This document shows, piece by piece, positions 54,098-62,875 of a DNA stretch of 64,000 nucleotides (position 1 is the stretch's first letter; the number at the start of each line of letters is the position of its first letter). The translations under genes were made by a program, and so were the position numbers. Source of the stretch: Bacillota bacterium (lineage in GTDB: Bacteria > Bacillota > Negativicutes > CTSoil-072); NCBI GenBank assembly GCA_017889545.1, contig JAGFZV010000008.1:134874-198873 (forward strand), written 5' to 3'. The notes below the pieces were generated by a model. That model saw nothing but the letters and a program-made list of their open reading frames with translations, ran no database searches and was not told the origin of the DNA.

Positions 54098-54841
54098 CTA
54101 TTTCGAGATCAGAGCGGTCCAGACTTCAACGGAGCTTTCCACTGCTTTTTCAGCGGCAATGATATCCCGTTTTTCAATAGCCTCCAAGATATTCTTGTGA
54201 GTCTCTTTGGATTCCAAGCTGCCATAGGCATGCTTTTCAATGCCTAAAGCAATGGACGGTCGAAAATATTCCAAAACAAAATTATATATTTTTTCTAAAA
54301 GTCTGTTTTTCGTAATGCGACCCTGAATTTGGTGAAATTCCAATTCGCATCGCAATAATTCTTCGTTAAAAAATTTCGTATTGTCATTTTTCAGAGTTTC
54401 CATCGTTTCGTGGCAATCCCGCAGCGTTTGAATATCTGAATCAGTGGCGTTTTTGACAACAAGGCGGATCACATCTTTTTCCAAAAGCAACCGCAATTCT
54501 TTCAATTCATTAATACTGGATTGTGTCAGAATAAAGCTGAACAGCAATGGATCAAATAAAACTTTGCCGTCCATATTCGATGAAACGTAAGTACCGTCAC
54601 CGCGCTTGATTTCGATAATGCCGAGGGCGGACAACATTTTCATCGCCTCCCGGACGGACCCTCTGCTAACGGAGAGTAACCTGGTCAACTCCATTTCTGA
54701 TGGCAATTTTTCTCCCGGCAGAATTTTTTTAGTCAGCAGTAATTCTTTAATATTCGTAACAACATAATCAGCGGATGATTTATTGGGTTTTGGTGTCAAT
54801 AATGCGGAAAGATCAAGTTCTCTAGTTTGTTTTACGATCAC
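54098..54841 (-). CDS. FadR-subfamily GntR regulator
   Basis: This 247-residue regulator has a GntR winged helix (GEKLPSEMELTRLLSVSRGS, then VREAMKMLSALGIIEIKRGDGTYV). An all-helical FCD ligand domain (about 95-235) carries the metal-binding type residues in DCHET and EFHQIQGR. It is divergent from ilvD and panB-like genes, so it probably controls them in response to a small carboxylate. The effector is not identifiable. Two TATAATTATA palindromes in the shared region are possible operators. Confidence 0.88.
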   Translation of the reverse strand: MIVKQTRELDLSALLTPKPNKSSADYVVTNIKELLLTKKILPGEKLPSEMELTRLLSVSRGSVREAMKMLSALGIIEIKRGDGTYVSSNMDGKVLFDPLLFSFILTQSSINELKELRLLLEKDVIRLVVKNATDSDIQTLRDCHETMETLKNDNTKFFNEELLRCELEFHQIQGRITKNRLLEKIYNFVLEYFRPSIALGIEKHAYGSLESKETHKNILEAIEKRDIIAAEKAVESSVEVWTALISK

Positions 54842-55097
54842 CGTACGGTACCTCCTGTTTGTTTACTGAAAAGCTGAAAAACTTATACTAAATTCACCAT
54901 GAAAGAGAACTGGACTTTTCTTAGGGTGCTGACCGGTATTATACAAGTTATTATATCGATAAAAACTGGCATAAACAACGGACTTCTATGTAGCTCATTG
55001 ATAATTTTACGGCGTGTTGCACGAAAACGGGAAGCGACTATGTGAATAAACGCTCGTTTTCTGTTTGTTTTTAACTGCCGATATTTTCTGTTTATTC

Positions 55098-55126
55098 TTG
55101 ACGCCTAAATGGTTAGAAGCTATAAT
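55098..55126 (+). promoter_or_regulatory. ilvD promoter
   Basis: TTGACG, a 17-bp spacer and TATAAT lie 168 bp before the ilvD start. Confidence 0.8.
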
Positions 55127-55167
55127 TATAACCACTAAACGTAGGACGTTTGACATTTATAATTATA
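55121..55167. repeat. Paired TATAATTATA palindromes, possible operators
   Basis: Identical 10-bp palindromes occur at 55121-55130 and 55158-55167, 37 bp apart. The first covers the ilvD -10 box. They may bind the divergent FadR-type regulator, but AT-rich palindromes also arise by chance. Confidence 0.4.
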
Positions 55168-55294
55168 CACGCAATGAAGCGGACAGTAAAGGGAGACTTG
55201 GAATACAACGGGGATTGACGTTTTTACAAGACGCCAAGAAATACAAGGCAAGAGTTTACATCTGCAGAAAAGAATTAAAAGGGGGCTATGTTTT

Positions 55295-56959
55295 ATGAGG
55301 AGCCACATAACAACAAGGGGGATAGAACGGTCAACGCACCGGGCACTTTACTATTCGATGGGTTTGCTGCCGGATGATTTGGACAAGCCGCTGGTAGCGA
55401 TTGTAAACACTCAGAATGAAACTATGCCCGGGCATATGCACTTGGACAGCATCGCGAAAGCCGTGCGGGAAGGAGTCATCTCTGCCGGCGGAACTCCGAT
55501 CGAATTTCCCACCATCGGCCTGTGTGACGGAATTGCACAAGGAAACTATGGGATGCATTATCCGCTGGCCAGCAGGGAACTGATTTGTGACTCGGTAGAG
55601 TGTATGGTTAACGGCCATCAGTATGATGCCATGGTTTTGATTACGAACTGTGATAAAATTACGCCGGGTCTGCTGATGTCTGCTGTCCGGCTGAATATTC
55701 CGGCTATCATGATCAGCGGCGGCCCGATGATGACTGGCTGCGTAGACGGCAAAGAGATTGGCTATACTGACCTGATGGCCGCCCAAGGTGATGTTGCGCG
55801 GGGAATCATTACTCTGGAAGAGCAGTCTCGCAGAGAACGGGTTGCGTTGCCGGGCTGTGGCGCCTGCAACTTGCTGGGAACGGCCAATACGATGAATTAT
55901 TTGACAGAAGCGCTGGGCATGTGCCTGCCGGGAGCATCCGCACTGGCGGGAACCGGAGTACGGTTGGCTTTGGCGAAACTAACCGGCAAAAAGATTATGG
56001 AACTGTACAATAAATCCATTCTGCCGCGCCAGATCGTAACCAAAGAAGCGATTGAAAATGCCATCACGGTTGACTTGGCTATCGGCGGATCGACCAATTC
56101 ACTGCTGCATTTAACGGCCTTGGCGAAGACGGCGGGCATTGATTTTGACATCAACACCTTTGCGGATTTTGCCCCAAAAGTACCTCACTTAGTGAAGATT
56201 AAACCGGCGCAAGGCGGGCATTACCCGGCCGACGTTCACAATGCTGGAGGCATTACCGCTTTGATGAACCAGTTGGTGCAAAATGGTTTATTGCACGAAA
56301 GTGAAATGACCGTAACTAGCAAGACAGTTGCCGAAAATGTGAAGGAGGCCCAAGTTGTTTGTCCCAATGTAATTAGACCGATGGACAATCCGTATTCGGC
56401 GAAAGGCGGATTGCAGCTATTGTACGGCAATCTTGCGCCGGAAGGATCCGTATGCAAGAGCGCGGCGGTTGTGCCGGAAATGTATCACCATAAAGGACCG
56501 GCTCGAATCTTCAATCAGGAAGAACCGGCAGTTGCCGCGATTTACGGCGGACAAATCAAACCGGGCGATGTAGTTGTCGTACGGTATGAAGGCCCCAAAG
56601 GCGGTCCTGGTATGCGGGAAATGCTTACTGCCACTGCAGCGATTGTAGGAATGGGATTATCCAAAGAGGTGGCCTTGGTGACTGACGGACGTTTTTCAGG
56701 CGCGACTGCCGGAGCAGCCGTTGGACATGTGTCGCCGGAAGCAGCCGAAGGCGGTCCGATTGCCTTAATCGAAGAAGGCGACATGATCGAAATTGATATC
56801 CCTAAGGGAATAATCACCCTGCATGTTCCGGAAGAAGAATTGGCCCGCCGCAAAGCGGCTTGGAAGCCGATGCTGCAAGATCATGTCATTAAAGGCAGTT
56901 ATCTGGACCGGTATGCCAAAATGGTATCATCCGCCATGGCTGGTGCGGTTTTCAAATAG
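55295..56959 (+). CDS. ilvD: Dihydroxy-acid dehydratase
   Basis: This 554-residue IlvD/Edd-family enzyme dehydrates 2,3-dihydroxy acids in valine, isoleucine and pantothenate synthesis. Cluster and metal motifs are present: GLCDGIAQG, ITNCDKITPG and PGCGACNLLGTANTM. The C-terminal TDGRFSGAT segment is also there. Related sugar-acid dehydratases share this fold, and the FadR-type regulator next to it leaves such a role open. The ATG follows AAAAGGGGG. The gene lies 37 nt before the panB-like gene. Confidence 0.88.
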   Translation: MRSHITTRGIERSTHRALYYSMGLLPDDLDKPLVAIVNTQNETMPGHMHLDSIAKAVREGVISAGGTPIEFPTIGLCDGIAQGNYGMHYPLASRELICDSVECMVNGHQYDAMVLITNCDKITPGLLMSAVRLNIPAIMISGGPMMTGCVDGKEIGYTDLMAAQGDVARGIITLEEQSRRERVALPGCGACNLLGTANTMNYLTEALGMCLPGASALAGTGVRLALAKLTGKKIMELYNKSILPRQIVTKEAIENAITVDLAIGGSTNSLLHLTALAKTAGIDFDINTFADFAPKVPHLVKIKPAQGGHYPADVHNAGGITALMNQLVQNGLLHESEMTVTSKTVAENVKEAQVVCPNVIRPMDNPYSAKGGLQLLYGNLAPEGSVCKSAAVVPEMYHHKGPARIFNQEEPAVAAIYGGQIKPGDVVVVRYEGPKGGPGMREMLTATAAIVGMGLSKEVALVTDGRFSGATAGAAVGHVSPEAAEGGPIALIEEGDMIEIDIPKGIITLHVPEEELARRKAAWKPMLQDHVIKGSYLDRYAKMVSSAMAGAVFK

Positions 56960-56996
56960 TATACAACCGAAGATGAAAAACAGGAGGAGTCCTATT

Positions 56997-57830
56997 ATGG
57001 CAAAAACGAAAATAACAATTCCGGGAATTGCGGAACGCAAGGTAACAGGTCAAAAGTTTAAAATGATCACGGTATACGATTATCCGATGGCACGGCTTGT
57101 CGACCAATCGGCGGCAGAGTTGATTTTGGTCGGAGACTCGCTGGGAATGGTCATTCAAGGCTTGGATGGAACAGTTCCAGTGAACATGGAAGATGTTTTG
57201 TACCATTTAAAATTGGTTCGCCGGGGTGCTCCCAATACGTTTGTTGTCGGTGACATGCCGTTCTTGTCTTATCAAGTAAATAAAGATGATGCGATCCGCA
57301 ATGCCGGTACTTTGCTTAAGGCAGGAGCAGATTGTGTAAAAATGGAAGGCAACATTAAAATTGTTGAAACCGTGAGAGCGGTTGTTGATGCAGGAATTCC
57401 GGTTATGGGCCACATTGGCTTAACGCCTCAGACTGCTGCCATGATGGGCGGCTTTAAGGTGCAGGGCAAAAGTGCGGAAGCTGCTGAAGAATTGCTGCGG
57501 GCTGCAATCGCACTTGATCATGCAGGTGTGTTTGCCATGGTATTGGAATGTATGCCGGCCGGCTTGTGCAAACTGATTACCGAACGGGTGAAATGCGCGA
57601 CCATTAGTGTTGGCGGAGGCAAAGATTGTGACGGGCACAATTTGAATGCTTATGACTTAATTGGGATTTTTGACAAGTTCGTGCCGAAATTTGTCAAGCA
57701 GTATGCGCAAATGGGACCACAAATTGTCAATGTATTTGATACCTGGTGCAAGGAAATTGATGACGGCGTGTTCCCGGAAGACAAACACAGCTTTACCATG
57801 AAGGATGAAGATTTGAAACGCTTGTATTAA
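56997..57830 (+). CDS. panB: Ketopantoate hydroxymethyltransferase-like protein
   Basis: This 277-residue TIM-barrel protein matches PanB, which makes ketopantoate from 2-oxoisovalerate. The metal residues in VGDSLGM and VGDMPF, the glutamate in KMEGN, GHIGLTPQ and the catalytic glutamate in VLECMP are all present. The usual IGIGAGxxCDGQVLVxxD block is replaced by ISVGGGKDCDGHNLNAYD, so it is a divergent member. The ATG at 56997 has AGGAGGAG upstream. ilvD supplies the keto acid precursor, but panC and panD are absent here. A related aldol reaction on another substrate is possible. Confidence 0.82.
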   Translation: MAKTKITIPGIAERKVTGQKFKMITVYDYPMARLVDQSAAELILVGDSLGMVIQGLDGTVPVNMEDVLYHLKLVRRGAPNTFVVGDMPFLSYQVNKDDAIRNAGTLLKAGADCVKMEGNIKIVETVRAVVDAGIPVMGHIGLTPQTAAMMGGFKVQGKSAEAAEELLRAAIALDHAGVFAMVLECMPAGLCKLITERVKCATISVGGGKDCDGHNLNAYDLIGIFDKFVPKFVKQYAQMGPQIVNVFDTWCKEIDDGVFPEDKHSFTMKDEDLKRLY

Positions 57831-57954
57831 GACAAAGTTTTTCTTTTTCAGCTCTGAAGGTTCGGACGGCTCCCCGCAGATTGAAGAAAGACATCTTCGC
57901 GGGGAAGTTGTTTACTTGAAGAATACAACCAAAAAAGAGAATAAAAAAAGCAAG

Positions 57955-58000
57955 AAAAGAGCCATGGAATATTGGAAAATCCGACATGGTTCTTTTTTAT
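57955..58000 (+). terminator. Terminator after panB-like gene
   Basis: AAAAGAGCCATG (57955-57966) pairs with CATGGTTCTTTT (57985-57996), followed by more T. An additional CCCCGC/GCGGGG hairpin lies upstream around 57873-57903. Confidence 0.75.
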
Positions 58001-58096
58001 GCCTGGGTTTCTATAGATCACTTAACTCTACAATGTTGCAGGAAAGACGGTTCTATTGATCGGCTCAGAAAAATTCAAGTTTTCAGATTGATGTTG

Positions 58097-58125
58097 TTGC
58101 AATCTTCTTGTAACAATGATACAAT
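58097..58125 (+). promoter_or_regulatory. folD promoter
   Basis: TTGCAA and TACAAT separated by 17 bp lie 79 bp before the preferred start codon. Confidence 0.65.
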
Positions 58126-58203
58126 TTAAATGTATCATATTATGGTATTGCGTACTACAATATGGTACAAAAGCTCGAAAAGACGAAAGGGGACATTGGG
58201 ACA

Positions 58204-59064
58204 ATGCAACTATTAGATGGGAATAAAATCGCAGCGACCATCAAACAAGGGATCGTCGACGGAGTGAATGCATTGCGGGAGGAACATGGGATTACTCCTG
58301 GTCTTGCTGTCATCATTGTAGGCGAAGATCCGGCATCCAAAGTCTACGTAGGGCGCAAACACAAAGCCTGCGAAGAAACCGGCGTGTATTCGGAAGTCAT
58401 TAAACTGCCTGCCGAGACAACAGAAGAAGAATTGCTGTCCACGCTGGACTGTTTAAATCAAAATGATAAAATTAATGGCATTCTTGTGCAATTGCCTTTG
58501 CCGAAGCACATCAATACAGAACGTATTCTCGATCAAATTCGCCCGGATAAAGACGTGGATGGATTTCACCCCTTGAATGTTGGCAACTTGGGGATTGGTC
58601 GAGAGGGGCTCGTTCCTTGCACTCCGAACGGCGTCATTAAGATGCTGGAGATCAGCGGTATTTCCTTGGAAGGAAAACGCGCAGTCGTCATCGGCCGCAG
58701 CAACATCGTTGGAAAACCTATGGCCAATCTGCTGCTGTCTAGAAACGCTACCGTTAACATTTGCCACTCCCGCACGAAAGATCTGGCAGCAGTCTGTCGG
58801 GAGGCGGACATTCTCGTTGCCGCAATCGGCAAACCAAACTTCGTCACACCGGATATGGTCAAGCCGGGAGCTATTGTCATTGACGTCGGCATCAACCGCG
58901 TAGACAACAAATTGGTAGGCGACGTTGATTTTGGCTCTGTCAAAGAGGTCGCCGGCGCCATCACTCCGGTACCTGGCGGTGTAGGGCCATTGACTATTGT
59001 TATGCTGCTCTTCAATACCTTAAAAGCTACCAAGCTGCAACTTGGCTTGCCAGAAAGCTGTTAA
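58204..59064 (+). CDS. folD: Methylene-THF dehydrogenase/cyclohydrolase FolD
   Basis: This 286-residue bifunctional enzyme interconverts 5,10-methylene- and 10-formyl-tetrahydrofolate. Signatures visible are VGEDPASKVYVGRKHKACEE with the catalytic lysine, VQLPLPKH, PDKDVDGFHP and the NADP-binding VVIGRSNIVGKPMA. PGGVGPLT ends the protein core. The ATG at 58204 gives the usual family length; an in-frame ATG at 58162 would add 14 residues. It is followed 15 nt later by the OFA transporter gene. In acetogen-like anaerobes FolD serves the methyl branch of carbon metabolism, which is an inference here. Confidence 0.94.
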   Translation: MQLLDGNKIAATIKQGIVDGVNALREEHGITPGLAVIIVGEDPASKVYVGRKHKACEETGVYSEVIKLPAETTEEELLSTLDCLNQNDKINGILVQLPLPKHINTERILDQIRPDKDVDGFHPLNVGNLGIGREGLVPCTPNGVIKMLEISGISLEGKRAVVIGRSNIVGKPMANLLLSRNATVNICHSRTKDLAAVCREADILVAAIGKPNFVTPDMVKPGAIVIDVGINRVDNKLVGDVDFGSVKEVAGAITPVPGGVGPLTIVMLLFNTLKATKLQLGLPESC

Positions 59065-59079
59065 AAAGGAGCCAACACT

Positions 59080-60435
59080 ATGCAAACAGCGACACAACGC
59101 ATGCCGAACCGATGGTTGATCGCAATAATGGGAACCTTGTTGCAGGTTGCCCTGGGGACTGTGTATGCCTGGAGCTTTTTCCAGCAGCCGGTTATGGCAG
59201 CCGGGCAGTGGACGAATACACAAGCCGCCTGGGCTTTTAGTTTGGCGATCTTCTTTCTTGGCCTTGCAGCCGCTTGGGGCGGGATCAATCTTCCTAAGTA
59301 TGGTCCTCGAAAACTCGCCATGAGCGGCGGTTTTCTATTCAGCCTTGGCTATTTGATTGCCGCTTATGCCTTATCCATCAAAAATCTTCCATTGCTCTAT
59401 ATTGGCTATGGCGTGATTGGCGGCATGGGTTTGGGGCTTGGTTATGTGACTCCGGTCGCGACTGCCGCAAAATGGTTTCCTGATAAAAAAGGCTTCATTA
59501 CTGGCATGGTTGTCATGGGCTTTGGCTTTGGCGCACTCGTAATGGCCAAAGTTCTTGCGCCGGCTATCATGGCGCTGACTGCCGGAAACCTGGTTCTGGT
59601 TTTTTCCTTTGTCGGTGTGACCATGCTTCTCGTTACTTTGCCGGCCGGCTATTGGCTTGTGAATCCGCCTGCAGGCTTTGTGCCGTATGGTTATACGCCG
59701 CCAACCGGCGAAACAAGTGGTGCGCAAACTTCTCAGCAAATGATCACCGCTAAGCAGTGTGTCACCTCTGGTAAATTCCTGATGATGTGGACCGTGTTTT
59801 TTCTCAATATTACTGCCGGAATCATGTTCATCGGTTTTCAATCTCCCTTATTGCAGGATCTGCTGAAAAAGACCATGGATCCAGCGACTTTAAGTGATCC
59901 ACAAGTTATCGCCGGGCTTGCGGCATCCGGTGCAACATTGATCGCTGTCAGCTCCCTCTTTAATGGGATCGGCCGCTTCTTCTGGGGCGGTCTGTCGGAT
60001 AAAATCGGCCGAATCCAAACCTTTCGGCTGATACTCGGAACCCAATTGATTGTGTTTATTGCTTTGATGTTTGTCAACAGCCCGATTGTCTTTGGCGTTC
60101 TTGTTTGCTACGTTCTCTTGTGTTACGGCGGCGGCTTTGGCTCCATGCCGTCGTTTATTCTTGATGTTTTTGGGCAGAAACTAATGCCGGTTGTTTACGG
60201 AAGCATTCTCACAGCCTGGGGCTGCGGCGGGATCGTCGGCCCGCAGATCGTTGCTTTCTTGAAAGACAATTTTGCCGCACAGGCAGCCCAATATACCTTT
60301 ATATGCGCCTCGGGCTTATTATTCGCTGGCCTCTTGATTACGTTGCTATTAAACAACGAAAAATTTGTTCCCAGGCGAAACGGCCACAACATACGCCCAA
60401 GACATGGTATGGGAAAACCGCAGCCGGCGAAGTAG
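59080..60435 (+). CDS. OFA-family major facilitator (oxalate/formate antiporter-like)
   Basis: This 451-residue protein has twelve membrane segments and the OFA-family start RWLIAIMGTLLQVALGTVYAWSFF. It includes the MFS loop FLGLAAAWGG and a second-half motif GRFFWGGLSDKIGR. OFA proteins move oxalate, formate or related monocarboxylates. Placement behind folD would suit formate, but the substrate cannot be read from the sequence. AAGGAG precedes the ATG. Confidence 0.87.
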   Translation: MQTATQRMPNRWLIAIMGTLLQVALGTVYAWSFFQQPVMAAGQWTNTQAAWAFSLAIFFLGLAAAWGGINLPKYGPRKLAMSGGFLFSLGYLIAAYALSIKNLPLLYIGYGVIGGMGLGLGYVTPVATAAKWFPDKKGFITGMVVMGFGFGALVMAKVLAPAIMALTAGNLVLVFSFVGVTMLLVTLPAGYWLVNPPAGFVPYGYTPPTGETSGAQTSQQMITAKQCVTSGKFLMMWTVFFLNITAGIMFIGFQSPLLQDLLKKTMDPATLSDPQVIAGLAASGATLIAVSSLFNGIGRFFWGGLSDKIGRIQTFRLILGTQLIVFIALMFVNSPIVFGVLVCYVLLCYGGGFGSMPSFILDVFGQKLMPVVYGSILTAWGCGGIVGPQIVAFLKDNFAAQAAQYTFICASGLLFAGLLITLLLNNEKFVPRRNGHNIRPRHGMGKPQPAK

Positions 60436-60494
60436 GCCGGTACGACAAAGGTCGTTATACCAAGATTAATGCGATGATGTGCATCGCGCATAGA

Positions 60495-60528
60495 CCGGAT
60501 TCGGGCGGTCTGAATCGGGCCTTTTTTT
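60495..60528 (+). terminator. Terminator after OFA transporter
   Basis: CCGGATTC pairs with GAATCGGG around a short loop, followed by CCTTTTTTT. Confidence 0.75.
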
Positions 60529-60580
60529 CTATATTAATGGCAAATTGCAATTTGCATGCTCAAAAGTTTACAAAATAACG

Positions 60581-60609
60581 TTGACAAACGTTATTTTCGT
60601 TGGTATATT
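60581..60609 (+). promoter_or_regulatory. Promoter of the T-box/leu operon
   Basis: TTGACA and TATATT with 17-bp spacing. The sequence around it repeats AACGTT three times (TAACGTTGACAAACGTTATT), a possible additional operator. Confidence 0.85.
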
Positions 60610-60643
60610 GTATACATCGCTTCAAACAAATGAATAGAAATGA

Positions 60644-60911
60644 TAAAAGTAATGATTGGGAGAAAGACAAGTGGCAATTCGCTGCAGAGAGCCGGTGGGG
60701 CTGCGAACCGGTGCGAATCAAATGTCGAATACTCGCCCATGAACTCTTAGGTTGAAGTACGCAGTGACTGTCCTGCCGTATTAAACGTAAGCGTTGCCTG
60801 ACGTTAGCAGGAAGTCGCAATCATGCGGCGCAATGAGCCAAAAGTAGGGTGGTACCGCGGAATTTGACCGCCCCTATCAGCAGACATCAGTCTGTCGATA
60901 GGGGCGGTTTT
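60644..60911 (+). ncRNA. T-box leader, first copy
   Basis: The conserved T-box AGGGTGGTACCGCGG lies at about 60845-60860, followed by an antiterminator/terminator hairpin (ACCGCCCCTATC with GATAGGGGCGGT) and TTTT. The upstream stem I contains GAATACTCGCCC, where CTC would be a leucine specifier. T-boxes sense uncharged tRNA and allow read-through. It is nearly identical to a second copy starting 297 bp later. Confidence 0.93.
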
Positions 60912-60940
60912 CTATTTAAATGACAATTGAATAAGCATGG

Positions 60941-61210
60941 TAAAAGTAATGATTGGGAGAAAGACAAGTGGCAATTCGCTGCAGAGAGCCGGTGGGGCTG
61001 CGAACCGGTGCGGATCAAATGTCGAATACTCGCCCATGAACTCTTAGGTTGAAGTACGCAGTGACTGTCCTGCCGTATTAGACGGAAGCGTTGCCTGGCG
61101 TTAGCAGGAAGCCGCAGCTTATGCGGCGCAATGAGCCAAAAGTAGGGTGGTACCGCGGAGTTTGACCGCCCCTATCGAACAGACATCAGTCTGTCGGTAG
61201 GGGCGGTTTT
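60941..61210 (+). ncRNA. T-box leader, second copy
   Basis: It has the same architecture as the first copy: GAATACTCGCCC with a likely CTC (Leu) specifier, AGGGTGGTACCGCGG, and a terminator stem ACCGCCCCTA/TAGGGGCGGT with TTTT. Differences from copy one are few and lie mostly in the region around 61080-61125 and the terminator loop. leuA starts 111 nt downstream. Confidence 0.93.
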
Positions 61211-61321
61211 CGATTCTTTGACGATGAGAGGAGGTGAGAGGGAACGCATTGATAGGGAGCAAAAAGACAAGTAAGAAACATATCAAGATAAAGGAATAAT
61301 TTATTGGATAAGGAGTGACGC

Positions 61322-62875
61322 ATGATGGAAGAAAGAGTGATAAAAATATTCGATACTACTTTGCGTGATGGGGAACAGACGCCGGGAGTTTGCCTGGAGG
61401 CGCGAGAAAAAGTGGAGATTGCCCAATCGCTGGCAAAACTCAAGGTAGATATCATTGAAGCCGGCTTCCCTATTGCGTCGCCTGGCGATTTTGAGGCAGT
61501 GCGCCAGGTTGCAGAAAAAGTAAAGGGGCCGATCATTGCTGCGCTGGCACGCGCAAATATGAAAGATATTGATGCTGCCTGGCAGGCGTTGAAAAAAGCC
61601 GAACATCCTCGTATTCATACGTTTATTGCTACCAGTGATATTCATTTGGAATACAAATTGAAAATGACACGGGAGCAGGTATTGGAACAGGCAAGAAATG
61701 CCGTGCGCTATGCCCGCAAATTTGCAGCGGATGTTGAGTTTTCTGCTGAGGATGCTTCCCGATCCGATAAAGATTTTTTGTGTGAAATTTTCACGGCTGT
61801 TATTGATGCAGGGGCAACGACGATTAACATACCGGATACGGTGGGCTACACGATGCCGGATGAGTTTGGCGGTTTAATCAGATATATCCGTCAGAACGTG
61901 CCCAATGTTGACAAGGCAGTGATCAGTGTACATTGCCACGACGACTTGGGAATGGCGGTGGCAAACTCCCTGGCAGCCGTTAGGAATGGCGCAGCGCAAG
62001 TGGAGTGTGCCATGAACGGTCTGGGCGAACGAGCCGGTAATGCATCGCTGGAAGAAGTAGTGATGGCTTTAAATACCCGAAAAGCATACTACGAAGCGAC
62101 TACAAATATTGCGACCAAAAACATCTATCGGACATCCCGGCTAGTCAGCGCGTTATCGGGGGTAAATGTGACACCAACGAAGGCCATCATTGGCGACAAT
62201 GCGTTTGCGCATGAATCAGGAATTCACCAGCATGGGGTACTGAATAATTCGTTGACCTATGAAATCATGAGTCCGGAAACGATCGGCATCAGCCGAAATT
62301 CGCTTGTTTTGGGCAAGCATTCCGGCCGTCATGCGTTTGAAGATCGGCTGCGTGATATGGGCTATGAGTTGGATGCGGAAGCGATGAATAGTTTGTTTGG
62401 CCAATTCAAAGCATTAGCGGACAGGAAGAAAACGTTATTTGATCGAGATATTGAAGCGTTGATTACGGAAAAAGCGACGGATAAGCCAGAATGGTACCGC
62501 TTGGTGTATCATAATGTGGTTAGCGGGAATCAAACGGTGGCAACCGCTTCGGTACGGCTCGAAACCAGCATGGGCGTGCTGGAAGAAGCACGCTGCGGCG
62601 ACGGGCCGGTAGATGCGGTATTTAAAGCCATTGAAGCGGCGGTAGGGTTTCCTGTTCAGCTTAAGGATTACCAGCTCAAAGCGGTAACCGCCGGTCAAGA
62701 TGCATTGGGAGAAGCGATTACCTGGATAGAATGCGATGGCAAAGTATTTAGCGGGCGCGGCCTAAGTACGGATGTTATTGAAGCCAGCGCCAGAGCCTAT
62801 GTCAATACAATTAACAAAATGATGGCAGTGTGTGATTATTCTGTACAAAAAAAGGTCGTAGGAGGTAATTGCTAA
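61322..62875 (+). CDS. leuA: 2-isopropylmalate synthase
   Basis: This 517-residue enzyme condenses acetyl-CoA with 2-oxoisovalerate, the first committed step to leucine. The family signature [15 protein letters not shown], the metal motif [13 protein letters not shown] and [13 protein letters not shown] are present. The C-terminal regulatory domain for leucine feedback covers the last 130 residues. The start follows AAGGAG. The stop overlaps the leuC start (TAATG). Expression is under the tandem T-boxes. Confidence 0.95.
   Translation: MMEERVIKIFDTTLRDGEQTPGVCLEAREKVEIAQSLAKLKVDIIEAGFPIASPGDFEAVRQVAEKVKGPIIAALARANMKDIDAAWQALKKAEHPRIHTFIATSDIHLEYKLKMTREQVLEQARNAVRYARKFAADVEFSAEDASRSDKDFLCEIFTAVIDAGATTINIPDTVGYTMPDEFGGLIRYIRQNVPNVDKAVISVHCHDDLGMAVANSLAAVRNGAAQVECAMNGLGERAGNASLEEVVMALNTRKAYYEATTNIATKNIYRTSRLVSALSGVNVTPTKAIIGDNAFAHESGIHQHGVLNNSLTYEIMSPETIGISRNSLVLGKHSGRHAFEDRLRDMGYELDAEAMNSLFGQFKALADRKKTLFDRDIEALITEKATDKPEWYRLVYHNVVSGNQTVATASVRLETSMGVLEEARCGDGPVDAVFKAIEAAVGFPVQLKDYQLKAVTAGQDALGEAITWIECDGKVFSGRGLSTDVIEASARAYVNTINKMMAVCDYSVQKKVVGGNC

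Noticed and set aside
55065-55298. 77-codon frame upstream of ilvD
   Set aside because: It spans the ilvD promoter and both palindromes, has no ribosome-binding site and no recognisable protein pattern.
60644-61210. Tandem repeat as mobile element or CRISPR-like array
   Set aside because: The repeat units are complete T-box leaders with the AGGGTGGTACCGCGG core and terminators, which explains the repetition.
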